Source: Dethiosulfovibrio peptidovorans
GTDB lineage: Bacteria; Synergistota; Synergistia; Synergistales; Dethiosulfovibrionaceae
Reading direction: 5' to 3'
Length of the DNA stretch: 64,000 nucleotides
Assembly (NCBI GenBank): GCA_002748665.1
Contig: PDTB01000023.1
Location: forward strand, 1-64,000
The notes under the pieces: generated by a model
Told to the model about the DNA's origin: nothing
The model's database searches: none
The model's input: only the letters and a program-made list of their open reading frames with translations
Made by a program: the position numbers and the translations under genes
Part shown: piece by piece, positions 51,603 through 60,939 of the stretch
How the letters are laid out: every line of letters begins with the position of its first letter
How positions within the stretch are numbered: the stretch's first letter is position 1

Positions 51603-52604
51603 GTGACCCCTGATATTTTGTCACAAAACGAAATTGACTCTCTTCTTGATGTCCTTTCCAGAGGTGATGTGGCTCTTGAGGAGATAACCCAGGCATCGGC
51701 CGAGAAGAATATCAAGGGCTACGATTTTCGGCGGCCGGATAAGTTCAGCAAAGATCAGCTTCGGGCTATTCAGATGATTCACGAGTCTTTTAGCCGCCAA
51801 TTGACCACCAGCCTTTCCACTATGGTTCGATCCATCGTGACCTGTGAAGTGGCTTCGGTAGATCAGGTAGCCTACGATGAGTTTATCCGGTCTATGGTTC
51901 AACCCACGGTTATGGGGGTTTTGGAGATGTACCCCCTAGAAGGAAATGCCGTCGTGGAGATGAATCCGAACTTGGTTTTTGCCATCATCGACAGGCTTTT
52001 GGGTGGCAAGGGTGAGCTCTTTGGCAAGCCCAGGGATCTCACCGATATAGAGTCTACCGTAATCGAGCGGGTATTCATGCGTATGCTGGAGCTCTTTGAG
52101 GATAGTTGGAGCACGGTGGTCGATGTCCGTTTTCGTTTTGAGAGCATGGAGAGTAATCCGTTTTTCGTGCAAATTTGTCCCGGAACGGATATGGTCCTCC
52201 TCGTCACCCTTCGTCTGTGTGTCGGCGATGTCGAGGGGATGGTCAGTCTCTGTATTCCCTATTTTGTTATGGAGCCTGTCATGGATAAATTGAGCTCCCA
52301 GATATGGTTTGCGTCCACTGGGCGGAACAAAGATCAGGACTCTAAACCATACCTTGAGGCTAGTATAAACGACGTTAAGGTCCCGATTAGTCTGGAACTG
52401 GGAGACACTGTTCTTTCCCTTAGTGATATCATGGGGCTTCAGCTTGGAGATGTGATCCGGCTTGATTCGCTTGTCGACGATCCTGTGCAAGTGCGAGTGG
52501 GCACTCAGCTTAAGTTTTTTGCGAAGCCGGGAACCTTGGGTGGGAGGTATTCCGTCGAAGTTGTCGAGGTCGTTGGTGATGCAGTGCAAGGTGAGGAGGA
52601 ATAG
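51603..52604 (+). CDS. fliM: flagellar motor switch protein FliM
   Basis: The 333-residue product starts with the CheY-P-binding motif DILSQNEIDSLLDVLSRGD. It continues with YDFRRPDKFSKDQLRAIQMI and a CheC-like middle domain (SMVQPTVMGVLEMYPLEGNA, FAIIDRLLGGKGELFGKPRD). A FliN-like C-terminal domain follows (VPISLELGDTVLSLSDIMGL, GDVIRLDS). It forms the middle of the C ring. The start is GTG. Three bases separate it from the next gene. Confidence 0.95.
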   Translation: MTPDILSQNEIDSLLDVLSRGDVALEEITQASAEKNIKGYDFRRPDKFSKDQLRAIQMIHESFSRQLTTSLSTMVRSIVTCEVASVDQVAYDEFIRSMVQPTVMGVLEMYPLEGNAVVEMNPNLVFAIIDRLLGGKGELFGKPRDLTDIESTVIERVFMRMLELFEDSWSTVVDVRFRFESMESNPFFVQICPGTDMVLLVTLRLCVGDVEGMVSLCIPYFVMEPVMDKLSSQIWFASTGRNKDQDSKPYLEASINDVKVPISLELGDTVLSLSDIMGLQLGDVIRLDSLVDDPVQVRVGTQLKFFAKPGTLGGRYSVEVVEVVGDAVQGEEE

Positions 52605-52607
52605 CGT

Positions 52608-53714
52608 ATGATTGACGATTTACTCAGCCAAGACGAGATCAACGCGTTGTTGGATGGTCCTGCCGAGGACAACGCTGTTGTGCCTTTGACTCAACCCCAG
52701 CTTCGTGCCTTAGAGACCCTCAGCGAAATATTCGTGGGCGCTATGTCCAGCGTGGTGGGGATGCTGGCAGGACGTGAGGTGTTGGTCTCCGTGGACGAAA
52801 TAGGCGAAAAACCTCAATCTCAAATTCCCGAGAGTACGGAGGGGGATCGCCAATTGGTGTTCACCGTATATTGTGATGGGTTTGACGATGCTCCTGTGGT
52901 TATGGTTATGTCCGAGGTCGGTGTGCTCATGCTGGCAGATCTCATGATGGGAGGTGAGGGGAAAGAACTTCCCGATGAGGCCAATGAGCTGTTCGTCAAT
53001 GCGGCTCAGGAGGGACTGAGTCAGGTCGTAGGCGCTGCCATGACCGCTTTAAGCGGGACTTTGAAGGGGCGTCGAGTTATGCCCACTGACCCTGGAGCGG
53101 AGATTGTTGGAGAGAGTGAATGGTTCCCCCTCTTTTCATTGCCGACTGAGGAGATGGTGTGGACTGCCCGAATGGCCGTTACTATTGAAGCTTTGGAGCC
53201 GTTTCCCTGTGTTCTAGTGATGCCTTCTTCGGCGGCTGTAGCTTTTGCTGATGCTCTTTTGGACGTTGAGGTTCCTCAGGATCAGGAGTCCCCTGTCCCT
53301 GATGCCCCGGCGGCGGCTCGGGCTGAAATCCCTCAACAACAGGTACAGACTCAGCCTCAATTTCAGTCTCAAGCGCAGCCCTTATCTCAGGTTGATGTTC
53401 GTCCAGCTCAATTCTCCCCGCTTCTGGCTCCTCAGGTTGGAGAGCAGCTTCCGTCAAATATCGGCTTGATCGTCGATATTCCCGTTCGTATTACCGTTGA
53501 ACTTGGTAGGACGAGAAAAAGTGTGGGAGAAATTCTGTCTTTTGCGCCCGGTTCCGTGATAGAATTAGAAAAAATGGCAGGAGAGCCTGTGGACGTTTTA
53601 GTCAACGGGAAACCCATTGCCAAGGGTGAAGTCGTGGTAATCGACGAGAACTTCGGTGTTCGAGTTACCGAGATCCTCAACATGGGTGGGAAGATCCAAA
53701 CGATCAGCTCGTAA
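52608..53714 (+). CDS. fliY: flagellar motor switch phosphatase FliY / FliN
   Basis: The 368-residue product begins MIDDLLSQDEINALLDGPAE, again a CheY-binding-like peptide. It has a CheC-type domain (FVNAAQEGLSQVVGAAMTAL, with phosphatase-like E..N spacing) and a long Gln/Pro-rich linker around residues 222-280. A C-terminal FliN domain follows (DIPVRITVELGRTRKSVGEI, SFAPGSVIELEKMAGEPVDV). This is the long FliY form, which in Bacillus dephosphorylates CheY-P as well as forming the C ring. Phosphatase activity here is inferred. Confidence 0.9.
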   Translation: MIDDLLSQDEINALLDGPAEDNAVVPLTQPQLRALETLSEIFVGAMSSVVGMLAGREVLVSVDEIGEKPQSQIPESTEGDRQLVFTVYCDGFDDAPVVMVMSEVGVLMLADLMMGGEGKELPDEANELFVNAAQEGLSQVVGAAMTALSGTLKGRRVMPTDPGAEIVGESEWFPLFSLPTEEMVWTARMAVTIEALEPFPCVLVMPSSAAVAFADALLDVEVPQDQESPVPDAPAAARAEIPQQQVQTQPQFQSQAQPLSQVDVRPAQFSPLLAPQVGEQLPSNIGLIVDIPVRITVELGRTRKSVGEILSFAPGSVIELEKMAGEPVDVLVNGKPIAKGEVVVIDENFGVRVTEILNMGGKIQTISS

Positions 53715-53758
53715 TGAACGAGACTGTTTTGAAGTAGGAGAGGAACAGGAGGGGCATA

Positions 53759-54118
53759 ATGGCGACGGTTCTTATCGTTGATGACGCAGCTTTTATGAGG
53801 ATGATGTTGAAGGATATCCTCACCAAGAACGGTTTTGAGGTTGTCGGAGAGGCAGAAAACGGTCAGGTAGCTGTGTCCATGTATAAGGAAACGACTCCCG
53901 ACATCGTGACTATGGATATAACCATGCCCGAGATGAATGGAATTGAGGCGGTGAAGGCCATCAAGTCCGTCAATCCGGATTGTCGGGTGGTTATGGTAAG
54001 TGCCATGGGTCAGCAGTCTATGGTAATTGAGGCTATCCAGGCAGGGGCGAAGGATTTCATAGTGAAGCCTTTCCAGCCGGATAGGGTTGTTGATGCTCTC
54101 AATAAGGTTCTGGGGTGA
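53759..54118 (+). CDS. cheY: chemotaxis response regulator CheY
   Basis: The 119-residue single receiver domain has VLIVDDAAFMRMMLKDILTK with the acidic pair, the phosphoacceptor Asp53 in PDIVTMDITMPEMNG, the conserved Ser in VMVSAMGQQSMV and Lys in KDFIVKPFQPDRV. Phosphorylated by CheA (encoded at the end of the window) it binds FliM/FliY. GGAGAGGAACAGGAGG lies ahead of the ATG. Confidence 0.95.
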   Translation: MATVLIVDDAAFMRMMLKDILTKNGFEVVGEAENGQVAVSMYKETTPDIVTMDITMPEMNGIEAVKAIKSVNPDCRVVMVSAMGQQSMVIEAIQAGAKDFIVKPFQPDRVVDALNKVLG

Positions 54119-54131
54119 TTGGAAGGTCCTT

Positions 54132-54506
54132 TCCTTGTTTGCTAAGCCTCGGCTCTCGTCGGCGTGGATAAGTGTAGTCGTTTTTATTTTATGCTGTGGT
54201 CCGGCTTGGGCGGCAGACGGTTCCTTGTCTTTGAGGGCATATTTGACAAAGGTCCTTTTGGGCGTAGTCCTTCTTGGATGTGTTGGCTTTCTCCTCGTTC
54301 GCTGGGGGCCTAAGCGTTTTCGGGCTTCGGGGAATGGACTGGAGGTCTTGACGTCTCTGTCCTTGGGCAGAGGCGTTCTTTATGTGGTTCGTTGTGGCTC
54401 CGAGGTGATCCTGCTTGGAGAAAGCAGGGGTGGTTTGATCATGCTTCGGCGTTATCCGCTGTCTCAATGGGAGCAATCTCATGAATCGACGGATTCTGCT
54501 CTGTAG
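54132..54506 (+). CDS. fliO: flagellar export protein FliO (FliZ)
   Basis: The 124-residue product has a signal-peptide-like N-terminus (WISVVVFILCCGPAWA), a second membrane helix LTKVLLGVVLLGCVGFLLVR and a small cytoplasmic domain with LEVLTSLSLGRGVLYVVRCG and SEVILLGESRGGL, the FliO/FliZ pattern. It helps FliP assemble. The TTG at 54132 is proposed because GGAAGG lies 9 bases ahead; the exact start is uncertain. It overlaps fliP by 26 bases. Confidence 0.85.
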   Translation, partial: SLFAKPRLSSAWISVVVFILCCGPAWAADGSLSLRAYLTKVLLGVVLLGCVGFLLVRWGPKRFRASGNGLEVLTSLSLGRGVLYVVRCGSEVILLGESRGGLIMLRRYPLSQWEQSHESTDSAL

Positions 54507-55248
54507 TTTTTTGTTCCTGATCTGTGTCGGATTCGTCTCCGATGCCTGGGCTCAGCCGACGCTGCCTGTCCCTCCGGCTTCCGTAATAAAAGCGACCGTG
54601 CAGGGAGCTACGGCTCCCAGGGATGTCTCAACTACGCTTCAGATCGTGGCGCTTCTCACGATCCTCAGTGTGGCTCCTGCGATTTTGCTCATGGTAACCT
54701 GTTTTACCAGACTGATCGTGGTTTTGGGGTTCGTTCGACGGGCTCTTGGTTTGCAACAGACGCCGCCCAATCAGGTGATCGTGACGTTAGCTCTGTTTTT
54801 GTCCCTGTACATCATGGCCCCGACCTGGGAGCAGATGTACACGCAAGGTCTGGTGCCCTATATGAACGAAAAAATAGGAACAGCTGAGGCCTGGGAACGG
54901 TCGATCACTCCTCTGCGTACGTTTATGCTCGCTCAGACACGGGAGGAGGAACTCTCTCTCATGGTCTCCATGTCTGGGATGAAGCGTCCAGAGAATGCAG
55001 GTGATATTCCGAACCAGATTTTGCTGCCTGCTTTTATGCTGAGCGAGCTTAAGTCGGCGTTTCAGATGGGAATCGTGATATTCATTCCATTCATCGTTGT
55101 CGATATGATTATCGCAAGTGTCCTCATGAGCATGGGGATGATCATGCTTCCACCTATGATGATCTCTTTGCCTTTCAAAATTTTGTTGTTTATCATGGCC
55201 GATGGATGGGATCTCGTTGTCGTCAGCCTCATTCGGAGCTTCCAGTGA
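54481..55248 (+). CDS. fliP: flagellar export gate protein FliP
   Basis: The 255-residue product has a cleavable signal peptide, then four membrane helices with the FliP signatures LTILSVAPAILLMVTCFTRL, RRALGLQQTPPNQVIVTLAL and a C-terminal FQMGIVIFIPFIVVDMIIAS, then MGMIMLPPMMISLPFKILLF. It forms the core export gate with FliQ and FliR. The ATG overlaps fliO. Confidence 0.95.
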   Translation: MNRRILLCSFLFLICVGFVSDAWAQPTLPVPPASVIKATVQGATAPRDVSTTLQIVALLTILSVAPAILLMVTCFTRLIVVLGFVRRALGLQQTPPNQVIVTLALFLSLYIMAPTWEQMYTQGLVPYMNEKIGTAEAWERSITPLRTFMLAQTREEELSLMVSMSGMKRPENAGDIPNQILLPAFMLSELKSAFQMGIVIFIPFIVVDMIIASVLMSMGMIMLPPMMISLPFKILLFIMADGWDLVVVSLIRSFQ

Positions 55249-55276
55249 CCGTAGAGGGATGAGGGGAGGTGAGGCT

Positions 55277-55546
55277 GTGGAGATCCTCAGCGTCAATGAT
55301 ATGCTGGTCCAGGCCATCAAGGTTTCCCTGATGGCCTCGCTCCCAATCCTCATCGTGGCTATGATCGTCGGTCTTATCGTCGGTATTTTGCAGACGGCTA
55401 CGTCCATTCAGGAGCAGACGCTCTCTTTTGTTCCGAAGATCGTGGCTATCATGACGGCCTTGCTTTTGATGGGACCATGGATGTTTGGAGTGGTGGGCCA
55501 GTTGGCTCGGGATTTGCTGGGACAACTTGATCGGTTTGTCAGGTGA
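55277..55546 (+). CDS. fliQ: flagellar export gate protein FliQ
   Basis: The 89-residue product has two membrane helices (about 14-38 and 52-72), with SLMASLPILIVAMIVGLIVG, then QTATSIQEQTLSFVPKIVAI, the FliQ family signature. GTG 55277 is chosen since GGGGAGG lies 7 bases ahead. It overlaps fliR (TGATG). Confidence 0.94.
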   Translation: MEILSVNDMLVQAIKVSLMASLPILIVAMIVGLIVGILQTATSIQEQTLSFVPKIVAIMTALLLMGPWMFGVVGQLARDLLGQLDRFVR

Positions 55547-56340
55547 TGGGGGCCATGATGGACTATGATGGGCTTTCTCAAATCCTGCCGCTGTATTTTT
55601 TGGTGTCCATGCGGTTTCTCGGTATGCTGTTCACCGCCCCTGTTTTCCTGGCGTCATCGGTACCGGCTCCTTTTCTCTTTTGGCTCTCGTTTTTTTTAAC
55701 GGCTGTGACGGTCCCTCTGTTGCGTGGGGCTATGCTGCCGTCGCTTCTTTTTTCTGGCGTTCTGCCTCTGTTTCTTGCTATGGGGCGGGAGCTTCTTGCC
55801 GGTGGATTTATAGGTTTTGTCGCTTCGGCTCCTTTTTATGCTCTTCAGGTTTCTGGTCGTATGATCGGAACCCGAATGGGGCTGGCTATGGTCAACGTCC
55901 TTGATCCCATCACCCAGAATCAAAGCTCAATCGTGGGTCAGCTCCAACTTTTGGTGGGCTTATGGTTTTTCCTCTACTGGAACGGGCATCTGCTTCTGGT
56001 TCGGACCTTGATAGAGAGTTTTCGTCTTTTACCCGCAGGGGGGGGCCATCTGTGGGTATCCTCCGATCTGGAACTTCCCCAGTGGTTAGGGCGGATATTC
56101 GTTATTGCCTTTAAGTTTTCAATCCCCTTCTATGGTGCGTTGCTTTTGGCCGATATTGGTCTGGGTTTTTTGGCCCGGACGGTTCCTCAGATGAACGTCT
56201 TTATCTTGGGGCTCCCTCTGAAGGTCGGGTTGGGACTGTTTCTTTTGATGGTACTCCTTCCCGTGGTGGTCGAGCTTGTTCATGGCCAGATTGAGCCTTT
56301 TTTAAGGATGGCACTTGGTAACCTGTCGGGATGGCTGTGA
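55546..56340 (+). CDS. fliR: flagellar export gate protein FliR
   Basis: The 264-residue product has about six membrane helices, with MRFLGMLFTAPVFLASSVPA near the N-terminus, GRELLAGGFIGFVASAPFYA, the GRMIGTRMGLAMVNVLDPIT loop and FILGLPLKVGLGLFLLMVLL near the C-terminus, all typical of FliR. It completes the FliPQR gate. It overlaps fliQ and flhB; fliR and flhB are often coupled and sometimes fused. Confidence 0.94.
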   Translation: MGAMMDYDGLSQILPLYFLVSMRFLGMLFTAPVFLASSVPAPFLFWLSFFLTAVTVPLLRGAMLPSLLFSGVLPLFLAMGRELLAGGFIGFVASAPFYALQVSGRMIGTRMGLAMVNVLDPITQNQSSIVGQLQLLVGLWFFLYWNGHLLLVRTLIESFRLLPAGGGHLWVSSDLELPQWLGRIFVIAFKFSIPFYGALLLADIGLGFLARTVPQMNVFILGLPLKVGLGLFLLMVLLPVVVELVHGQIEPFLRMALGNLSGWL

Positions 56341-57425
56341 CGTTTTTTCTCAATCTTCAGTTTTTTGCCGAGGAAAAAACTGAGCCGGCAACTCCTCGAA
56401 AACGCCGTAAGGAACGTGAAGAGGGGCGGGTGGCCAAGAGTCAGGATCTGGGTGCTGCTACGGTTATCGTTGCTGGGTTGCTTATGATGGTTCTCTTCGG
56501 TGGGTGGATTTTTGGCCATATTTCCACTCTTACGGAGGATCTGATTACCTTTATGGGGGACGAGGCTCTCTGGCAGGATGGATGGTTCGACGCCATTGCC
56601 CATCGCTGTGTCGATGCTTTTGCTTTGGCGATTGTCCCCGTGAGTTTAGCTTGTTTTGTGATGGCTTTGGCCGTTTCGGTGGCCCAGGTGGGGTTTACCA
56701 TGACCTCTAAGCCTTTGATCCCCAAGATGGATCGGTTCAATCCTGTATCGGGGTTGAAGAAGGTCATATCGCTTCGATCTCTTGTGGAGCTCGTGAAGGG
56801 GCTTCTGAAGGCTCTGGTTTTGGCGTTGATGCTCTATGCTGCCCTTCGAGGTGATCTAAGGGATCTGGTTCAGGCAATACACTATCCCCTGTATCCCGCA
56901 ACGTCCCTTTTGTTGTGGCGACTGTGGTTTCTGAGCTTGAAGATGACACTTTTGCTCCTGGTGATTGCCGTCTTCGACTGGTCCTATCAAAAATGGGAGT
57001 TCGAGAAAAATATCCGGATGAGCAAGCAGGAGATAAAAGAGGAGTATAAGCAGATGGAGGGCGACCCCCTCATCAGGCAAAAAATTCGCCAGAAACAGCG
57101 AGAGATGGCTCGCCGTCGAATGATGGCCGATGTTCCCAAATCCGATGTGGTTATCACAAACCCGACGACCTTGGCGATAGCTCTCCAATATGACCGGGGG
57201 AAGATGAGCGCTCCGGTTGTTCTGGCAAAGGGGAAGGGGTTCGTTGCCCGTCGGATCAAGGAGATCGCACGAGAGCATGGGGTCCCGTTGGTGGAAAATA
57301 AGCCTCTCGCGTGGGCTCTTTTCGAGGGAGTCGAGGTTGGTGACTCCATCCCCGAAAATCTGTATCGAGGGGTAGCCGAAGTTTTAGCTTTTATCTATGG
57401 CTTAAAGAAGAAATTAGATCATTAA
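56331..57425 (+). CDS. flhB: flagellar export switch protein FlhB, with NPTT cleavage motif
   Basis: The 364-residue product has FAEEKTEPATPRKRRKEREE at the N-terminus, four membrane helices, the KQEIKEEYKQMEGDPLIRQK linker and a cytoplasmic domain with VVITNPTTLAIALQYDRGKM and VPLVENKPLAWALFEGVEVG. The usual autocleavage motif is NPTH; here the His is a Thr. Asn and Pro, between which the chain is cut, are kept, so cleavage may be slower or different. FlhB switches export from hook to filament proteins. An orphan copy of its C-domain is encoded at 19962. Confidence 0.95.
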   Translation: MAVTFFLNLQFFAEEKTEPATPRKRRKEREEGRVAKSQDLGAATVIVAGLLMMVLFGGWIFGHISTLTEDLITFMGDEALWQDGWFDAIAHRCVDAFALAIVPVSLACFVMALAVSVAQVGFTMTSKPLIPKMDRFNPVSGLKKVISLRSLVELVKGLLKALVLALMLYAALRGDLRDLVQAIHYPLYPATSLLLWRLWFLSLKMTLLLLVIAVFDWSYQKWEFEKNIRMSKQEIKEEYKQMEGDPLIRQKIRQKQREMARRRMMADVPKSDVVITNPTTLAIALQYDRGKMSAPVVLAKGKGFVARRIKEIAREHGVPLVENKPLAWALFEGVEVGDSIPENLYRGVAEVLAFIYGLKKKLDH

Positions 57426-57428
57426 AAT

Positions 57429-57449
57429 CCTAGATGCTAGGGCTTTTTT
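57429..57449 (+). terminator. possible weak terminator between flhB and flhA
   Basis: CCTAG-ATG-CTAGG followed by GCTTTTTT forms a short stem of five pairs. It may attenuate rather than end transcription. Confidence 0.4.
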
Positions 57450-57502
57450 CGGTACAGTGCCGGGATAATGGCTTTTCAGCGATAGTACGGGAGGACTTGA
57501 CA

Positions 57503-59599
57503 ATGGCAGAAGAGCGGGTCTCTGTAATCGAGAGGATGCTTCGATTTTCAGACGTGGGCATAGCGATGCTGATGGTCTTGGTCGTTGTCATGATGATTAT
57601 TCCTCTGCCCACGTGGTTGCTTGATGTTCTTCTGACGCTGAATATAACGTTTGGTGTTGTCGTGTTGCTCGTGACTTTTTATGTCAACCAGGCCTTGGAG
57701 ATATCCTCGTTTCCGTCGATTTTGTTGATTGTCACCCTGTTTCGACTGGCTCTGAATGTCTCTACAACTCGTCTGATTCTCCTCAAGGGATACGCAGGAA
57801 GTATTATCTCTTCGTTTGGAAATTTTGTTGTTGGGGGGAATTACGTTGTGGGTGCTGTGGTATTTCTCATCTTGGTGATTATTCAGTTTTTGGTGATCAC
57901 CAAGGGGGCTGAGCGAGTGGCCGAGGTGGCTGCTCGTTTTACCTTGGATGCCATGCCGGGAAAGCAGATGGCCATCGACGCTGACTTGAACGCTGGTCTT
58001 ATTGATGAGCTGGGAGCCAAGGAACGTCGACGTACGATCCAACGAGAGGCCGATTTTTATGGAGCTATGGATGGTGCCTCCAAATTTGTCAAAGGAGACG
58101 CCATCGCTGGGTTGATCATCACGATTATAAATATCCTGGGGGGGTTGGCCATTGGTGTTTTTCAGCGAAATATGTCTCTGGCGCAGGCTGCGGGAGTTTA
58201 TAGTCTACTGACCGTCGGCGACGGTTTGGTGTCCCAGATTCCCGCTCTGTTGTTTTCTACGGCTACAGGTATCATCGTGACCAGAGCCGCCGGAGATTCC
58301 AGTTTGGGGCGGGATGTTTTTTCGTCCTTCACCCGATATCCTCGTCCGCTGATGATCGGTACGGCCCTTTTGTTCGGGTTTGCCTTGGTACCGGGGTTGC
58401 CTACGTTTCCCTTTTTGATGCTTGGAGCTTTCCTTGCCCTTATGGCCTACGGAGTGTACAGAGAGGCCGTCACTCAAGAGGCTTCTGCGGGAGGGCGGGG
58501 TGTTGAAAGCGATGTGCCCGGAGAGGTGGCGCATGATGAAGAGGGGGGAAGAGGCCCGACGTCACCGGAGGAGGTCATGAGGCTTTTGGCGGTGGACCCT
58601 ATGGAGATGGAGATCGGGTATGCAGTGATCCCCCTGGTGGACCCCTCTCAGGGGGGTGATATGCTGGATCGTATTAGCACCATACGAAAGCAGATGGCTA
58701 TGGATATGGGGTTAGTCGTTCCGTCCATACGAATCAGGGATAACATTCAGCTGAAGCCCACCGAGTACCTCATCAGGGTCAAGGGGGCTTTGGAAGGTCA
58801 GGGTGAGCTCATGCCCGAGCATTACTTGGCCATGGATACGGGGAATGTCTCTGATGAGGTCGTTGGGGTGCCGACCACAGAACCGGCTTTTGGTCTTCCT
58901 GCTTTGTGGATTTCTCCAGAGCTTCGTGATCGAGCTGAAGCTGGAGGGTATACTGTGGTGGATGCTCCGTCTGTTTTGGCAACTCACCTGTCCGAGATTA
59001 TCAAAGCCCATGGTGCCGACTTGATCACCCGTCAGGAAGTTCAAAAGCTTGCGGAGATGGTCAAGGAGAATAACGCCGCTGTGGTGGATGAGATGCTCGG
59101 GGTTCTGGGACTTGGCGATATACAAAAAGTTCTTCAGAATCTGGTATCAGAGCAGATTCCCATTCGGGATCTTGTGACGGTGTTTGAGACTTTGGCCGAT
59201 TACGGTCGTTTGTCCTCTTCTGTGGATTATCTCACCGAGCGGGTTCGGGAGAGTCTGGCCCGGATCATCTCCCTCAGGCTGAAAGAAGATGACGTCATTA
59301 CGGTGATGACGCTGTCTCCTACGTGGGAGCAGAAGATTCGAGATGCTTTGGATGGCGATTTGGTGAAGGGCTGGCGACTGAATATGGATTCTCGGGATAT
59401 ATCCAAACTGGTTGCTGCCGTGTCGGCCAAGTCGGAGGATGTTATCCTTCGAGGAGGGGCGCCTATCCTTTTGGTGAGTCCTGATGTCCGATTAATCGTT
59501 CGTCGGCTTCTGGAATCGTCGTTGCCGAGTCTTTTAGTTGTATCCTATAATGAAATAACCCAGGGTATCGATATCCAGTCGTTAGGGATGGTGGAGTGA
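57503..59599 (+). CDS. flhA: flagellar export protein FlhA
   Basis: The 698-residue product has eight N-terminal membrane helices with the FHIPEP signature region (SSFPSILLIVTLFRLALNVS-like: SFPSILLIVTLFRLALNVST, RFTLDAMPGKQMAIDADLNA) and a large cytoplasmic domain with VIPLVDPSQGGDMLDRISTI, PTEYLIRVKGALEG and VVVSYNEI-like SLLVVSYNEITQGI. It forms the nonameric ring that receives substrates. GGGAGGA lies 7 bases before ATG 57503; upstream codons in frame have no site. Confidence 0.94.
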   Translation: MAEERVSVIERMLRFSDVGIAMLMVLVVVMMIIPLPTWLLDVLLTLNITFGVVVLLVTFYVNQALEISSFPSILLIVTLFRLALNVSTTRLILLKGYAGSIISSFGNFVVGGNYVVGAVVFLILVIIQFLVITKGAERVAEVAARFTLDAMPGKQMAIDADLNAGLIDELGAKERRRTIQREADFYGAMDGASKFVKGDAIAGLIITIINILGGLAIGVFQRNMSLAQAAGVYSLLTVGDGLVSQIPALLFSTATGIIVTRAAGDSSLGRDVFSSFTRYPRPLMIGTALLFGFALVPGLPTFPFLMLGAFLALMAYGVYREAVTQEASAGGRGVESDVPGEVAHDEEGGRGPTSPEEVMRLLAVDPMEMEIGYAVIPLVDPSQGGDMLDRISTIRKQMAMDMGLVVPSIRIRDNIQLKPTEYLIRVKGALEGQGELMPEHYLAMDTGNVSDEVVGVPTTEPAFGLPALWISPELRDRAEAGGYTVVDAPSVLATHLSEIIKAHGADLITRQEVQKLAEMVKENNAAVVDEMLGVLGLGDIQKVLQNLVSEQIPIRDLVTVFETLADYGRLSSSVDYLTERVRESLARIISLRLKEDDVITVMTLSPTWEQKIRDALDGDLVKGWRLNMDSRDISKLVAAVSAKSEDVILRGGAPILLVSPDVRLIVRRLLESSLPSLLVVSYNEITQGIDIQSLGMVE

Positions 59600-59601
59600 A
59601 C

Positions 59602-60939
59602 ATGAGGGTAACTCAGCAGATTACCTACGAAGCCAAGGACAACGCAGAGGCGATTCGTATCGCCTCTGACCGTTTGGGTCGGGACGCAGTCATCCTCTCA
59701 ACTCATACTGTGAGCAAGGGGGGCTTCTTGGGCTTTTTTGCTAAATCAGCTCTGATGGTGACTGCGGGCCTTCTGGAAGAAGATGTGCCACCTCCTGCTG
59801 CACAAAAAGGGGTCAGCGGTCATATCCAGGCTTTTCAGCGGCTTTTGGATGACCGGCAGAGGATTTTTTTGCCTTCACCACAGGACGACTCTGGGGTTGT
59901 CGAGGCGACGACATCGCATCGCTCCGATGAACAGGACCTTCTTGAACTCTCTGCAAACAGCACTGCTTTATCTCGCCCTGCTGTGTTATCGCAAAAAGTG
60001 GCTCAGGCATATGGAAAAACCGGGAGTGATGCCTCACGCGAGGCCAGTCTGTTTCAGGATGTGGAACAAATTCAGAAAACGTTGGCTATGGTCCTTGAAA
60101 GGCTTGATCAAGACCAGGAGCCTTCGTTGACCCAATCGTCTGGGCCGTTGTCCACTGTTGACGAAAAAAATCTCGATGAAGAGGACGTTTCCCATTGGCG
60201 GGATCAACTTATAGATGCCGAGATGACCGTCCCCTTTGTGGATGATCTCCTATCCCGGTTTCGTGCGGAGGCGAACGGTCGTGAGTTTTTGCCGTGGCTT
60301 CAATCTTTGATCAAGACTCCCTATGTTTCTGTCGCTGATGCTCTGGGTGGAGGGCGCGTTATGTTTATCGGTCCCACTGGTGTGGGAAAGACAACGACAA
60401 TAGCCAAGTTGGCAGCTGTGAACGCTCTCTGGGAAGAGCGTCGTGTCTTTTTGGTTACAGCCGATACGTATCGAATCGCTGCGGTGGAACAACTGCGAAC
60501 GTACGCCAAGATTTTGGGGGTCCCCGTAGAGGTTGTTTTCGAGGCTGAAGATCTGAAAAAAATCCGGGAGAAGCCTGGTGCTGATCTTATTTTGCTTGAT
60601 ACGGCGGGACGCAGTCAGAAGGATGTTCATCGAAGCGACGAGTTGTGTTCTCTGTATGAGGCTTTTTCTCCTGAAAGTGTTCATTTGCTTTTGTCTGCGA
60701 ATGCAAAATATAGAGATATGCTCAACGTGGTGAAAGGAATGAACCATATTCCCATCACCAGTTTGGTTTTTACCAAGCTCGATGAGACCGTCAGCCTTGG
60801 TCCTGTTTTGGAGCTTGCGTTGAGTTTTCAGCTTCCCCTATCCTTTTTTGCCGTTGGGCAGAATGTACCTAACGATATAGAAGTAGCCTCGTCGTCCAGA
60901 TTGTTGGAGATGGCTCTTGACGGGGGCTTTCATGTCTGA
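59602..60939 (+). CDS. flhF: flagellar SRP-like GTPase FlhF
   Basis: The 445-residue product has an N-terminal region with RIASDRLGRDAVILSTHTVS, a variable middle part and a C-terminal SRP-type GTPase with [53 protein letters not shown] and TSLVFTKLDETVSLG. FlhF sets the place and number of flagella together with FlhG, which is encoded next. ATG 59602 is preferred to GTG 59596 for its spacing to GGTGGAG. Confidence 0.93.
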   Translation: MRVTQQITYEAKDNAEAIRIASDRLGRDAVILSTHTVSKGGFLGFFAKSALMVTAGLLEEDVPPPAAQKGVSGHIQAFQRLLDDRQRIFLPSPQDDSGVVEATTSHRSDEQDLLELSANSTALSRPAVLSQKVAQAYGKTGSDASREASLFQDVEQIQKTLAMVLERLDQDQEPSLTQSSGPLSTVDEKNLDEEDVSHWRDQLIDAEMTVPFVDDLLSRFRAEANGREFLPWLQSLIKTPYVSVADALGGGRVMFIGPTGVGKTTTIAKLAAVNALWEERRVFLVTADTYRIAAVEQLRTYAKILGVPVEVVFEAEDLKKIREKPGADLILLDTAGRSQKDVHRSDELCSLYEAFSPESVHLLLSANAKYRDMLNVVKGMNHIPITSLVFTKLDETVSLGPVLELALSFQLPLSFFAVGQNVPNDIEVASSSRLLEMALDGGFHV

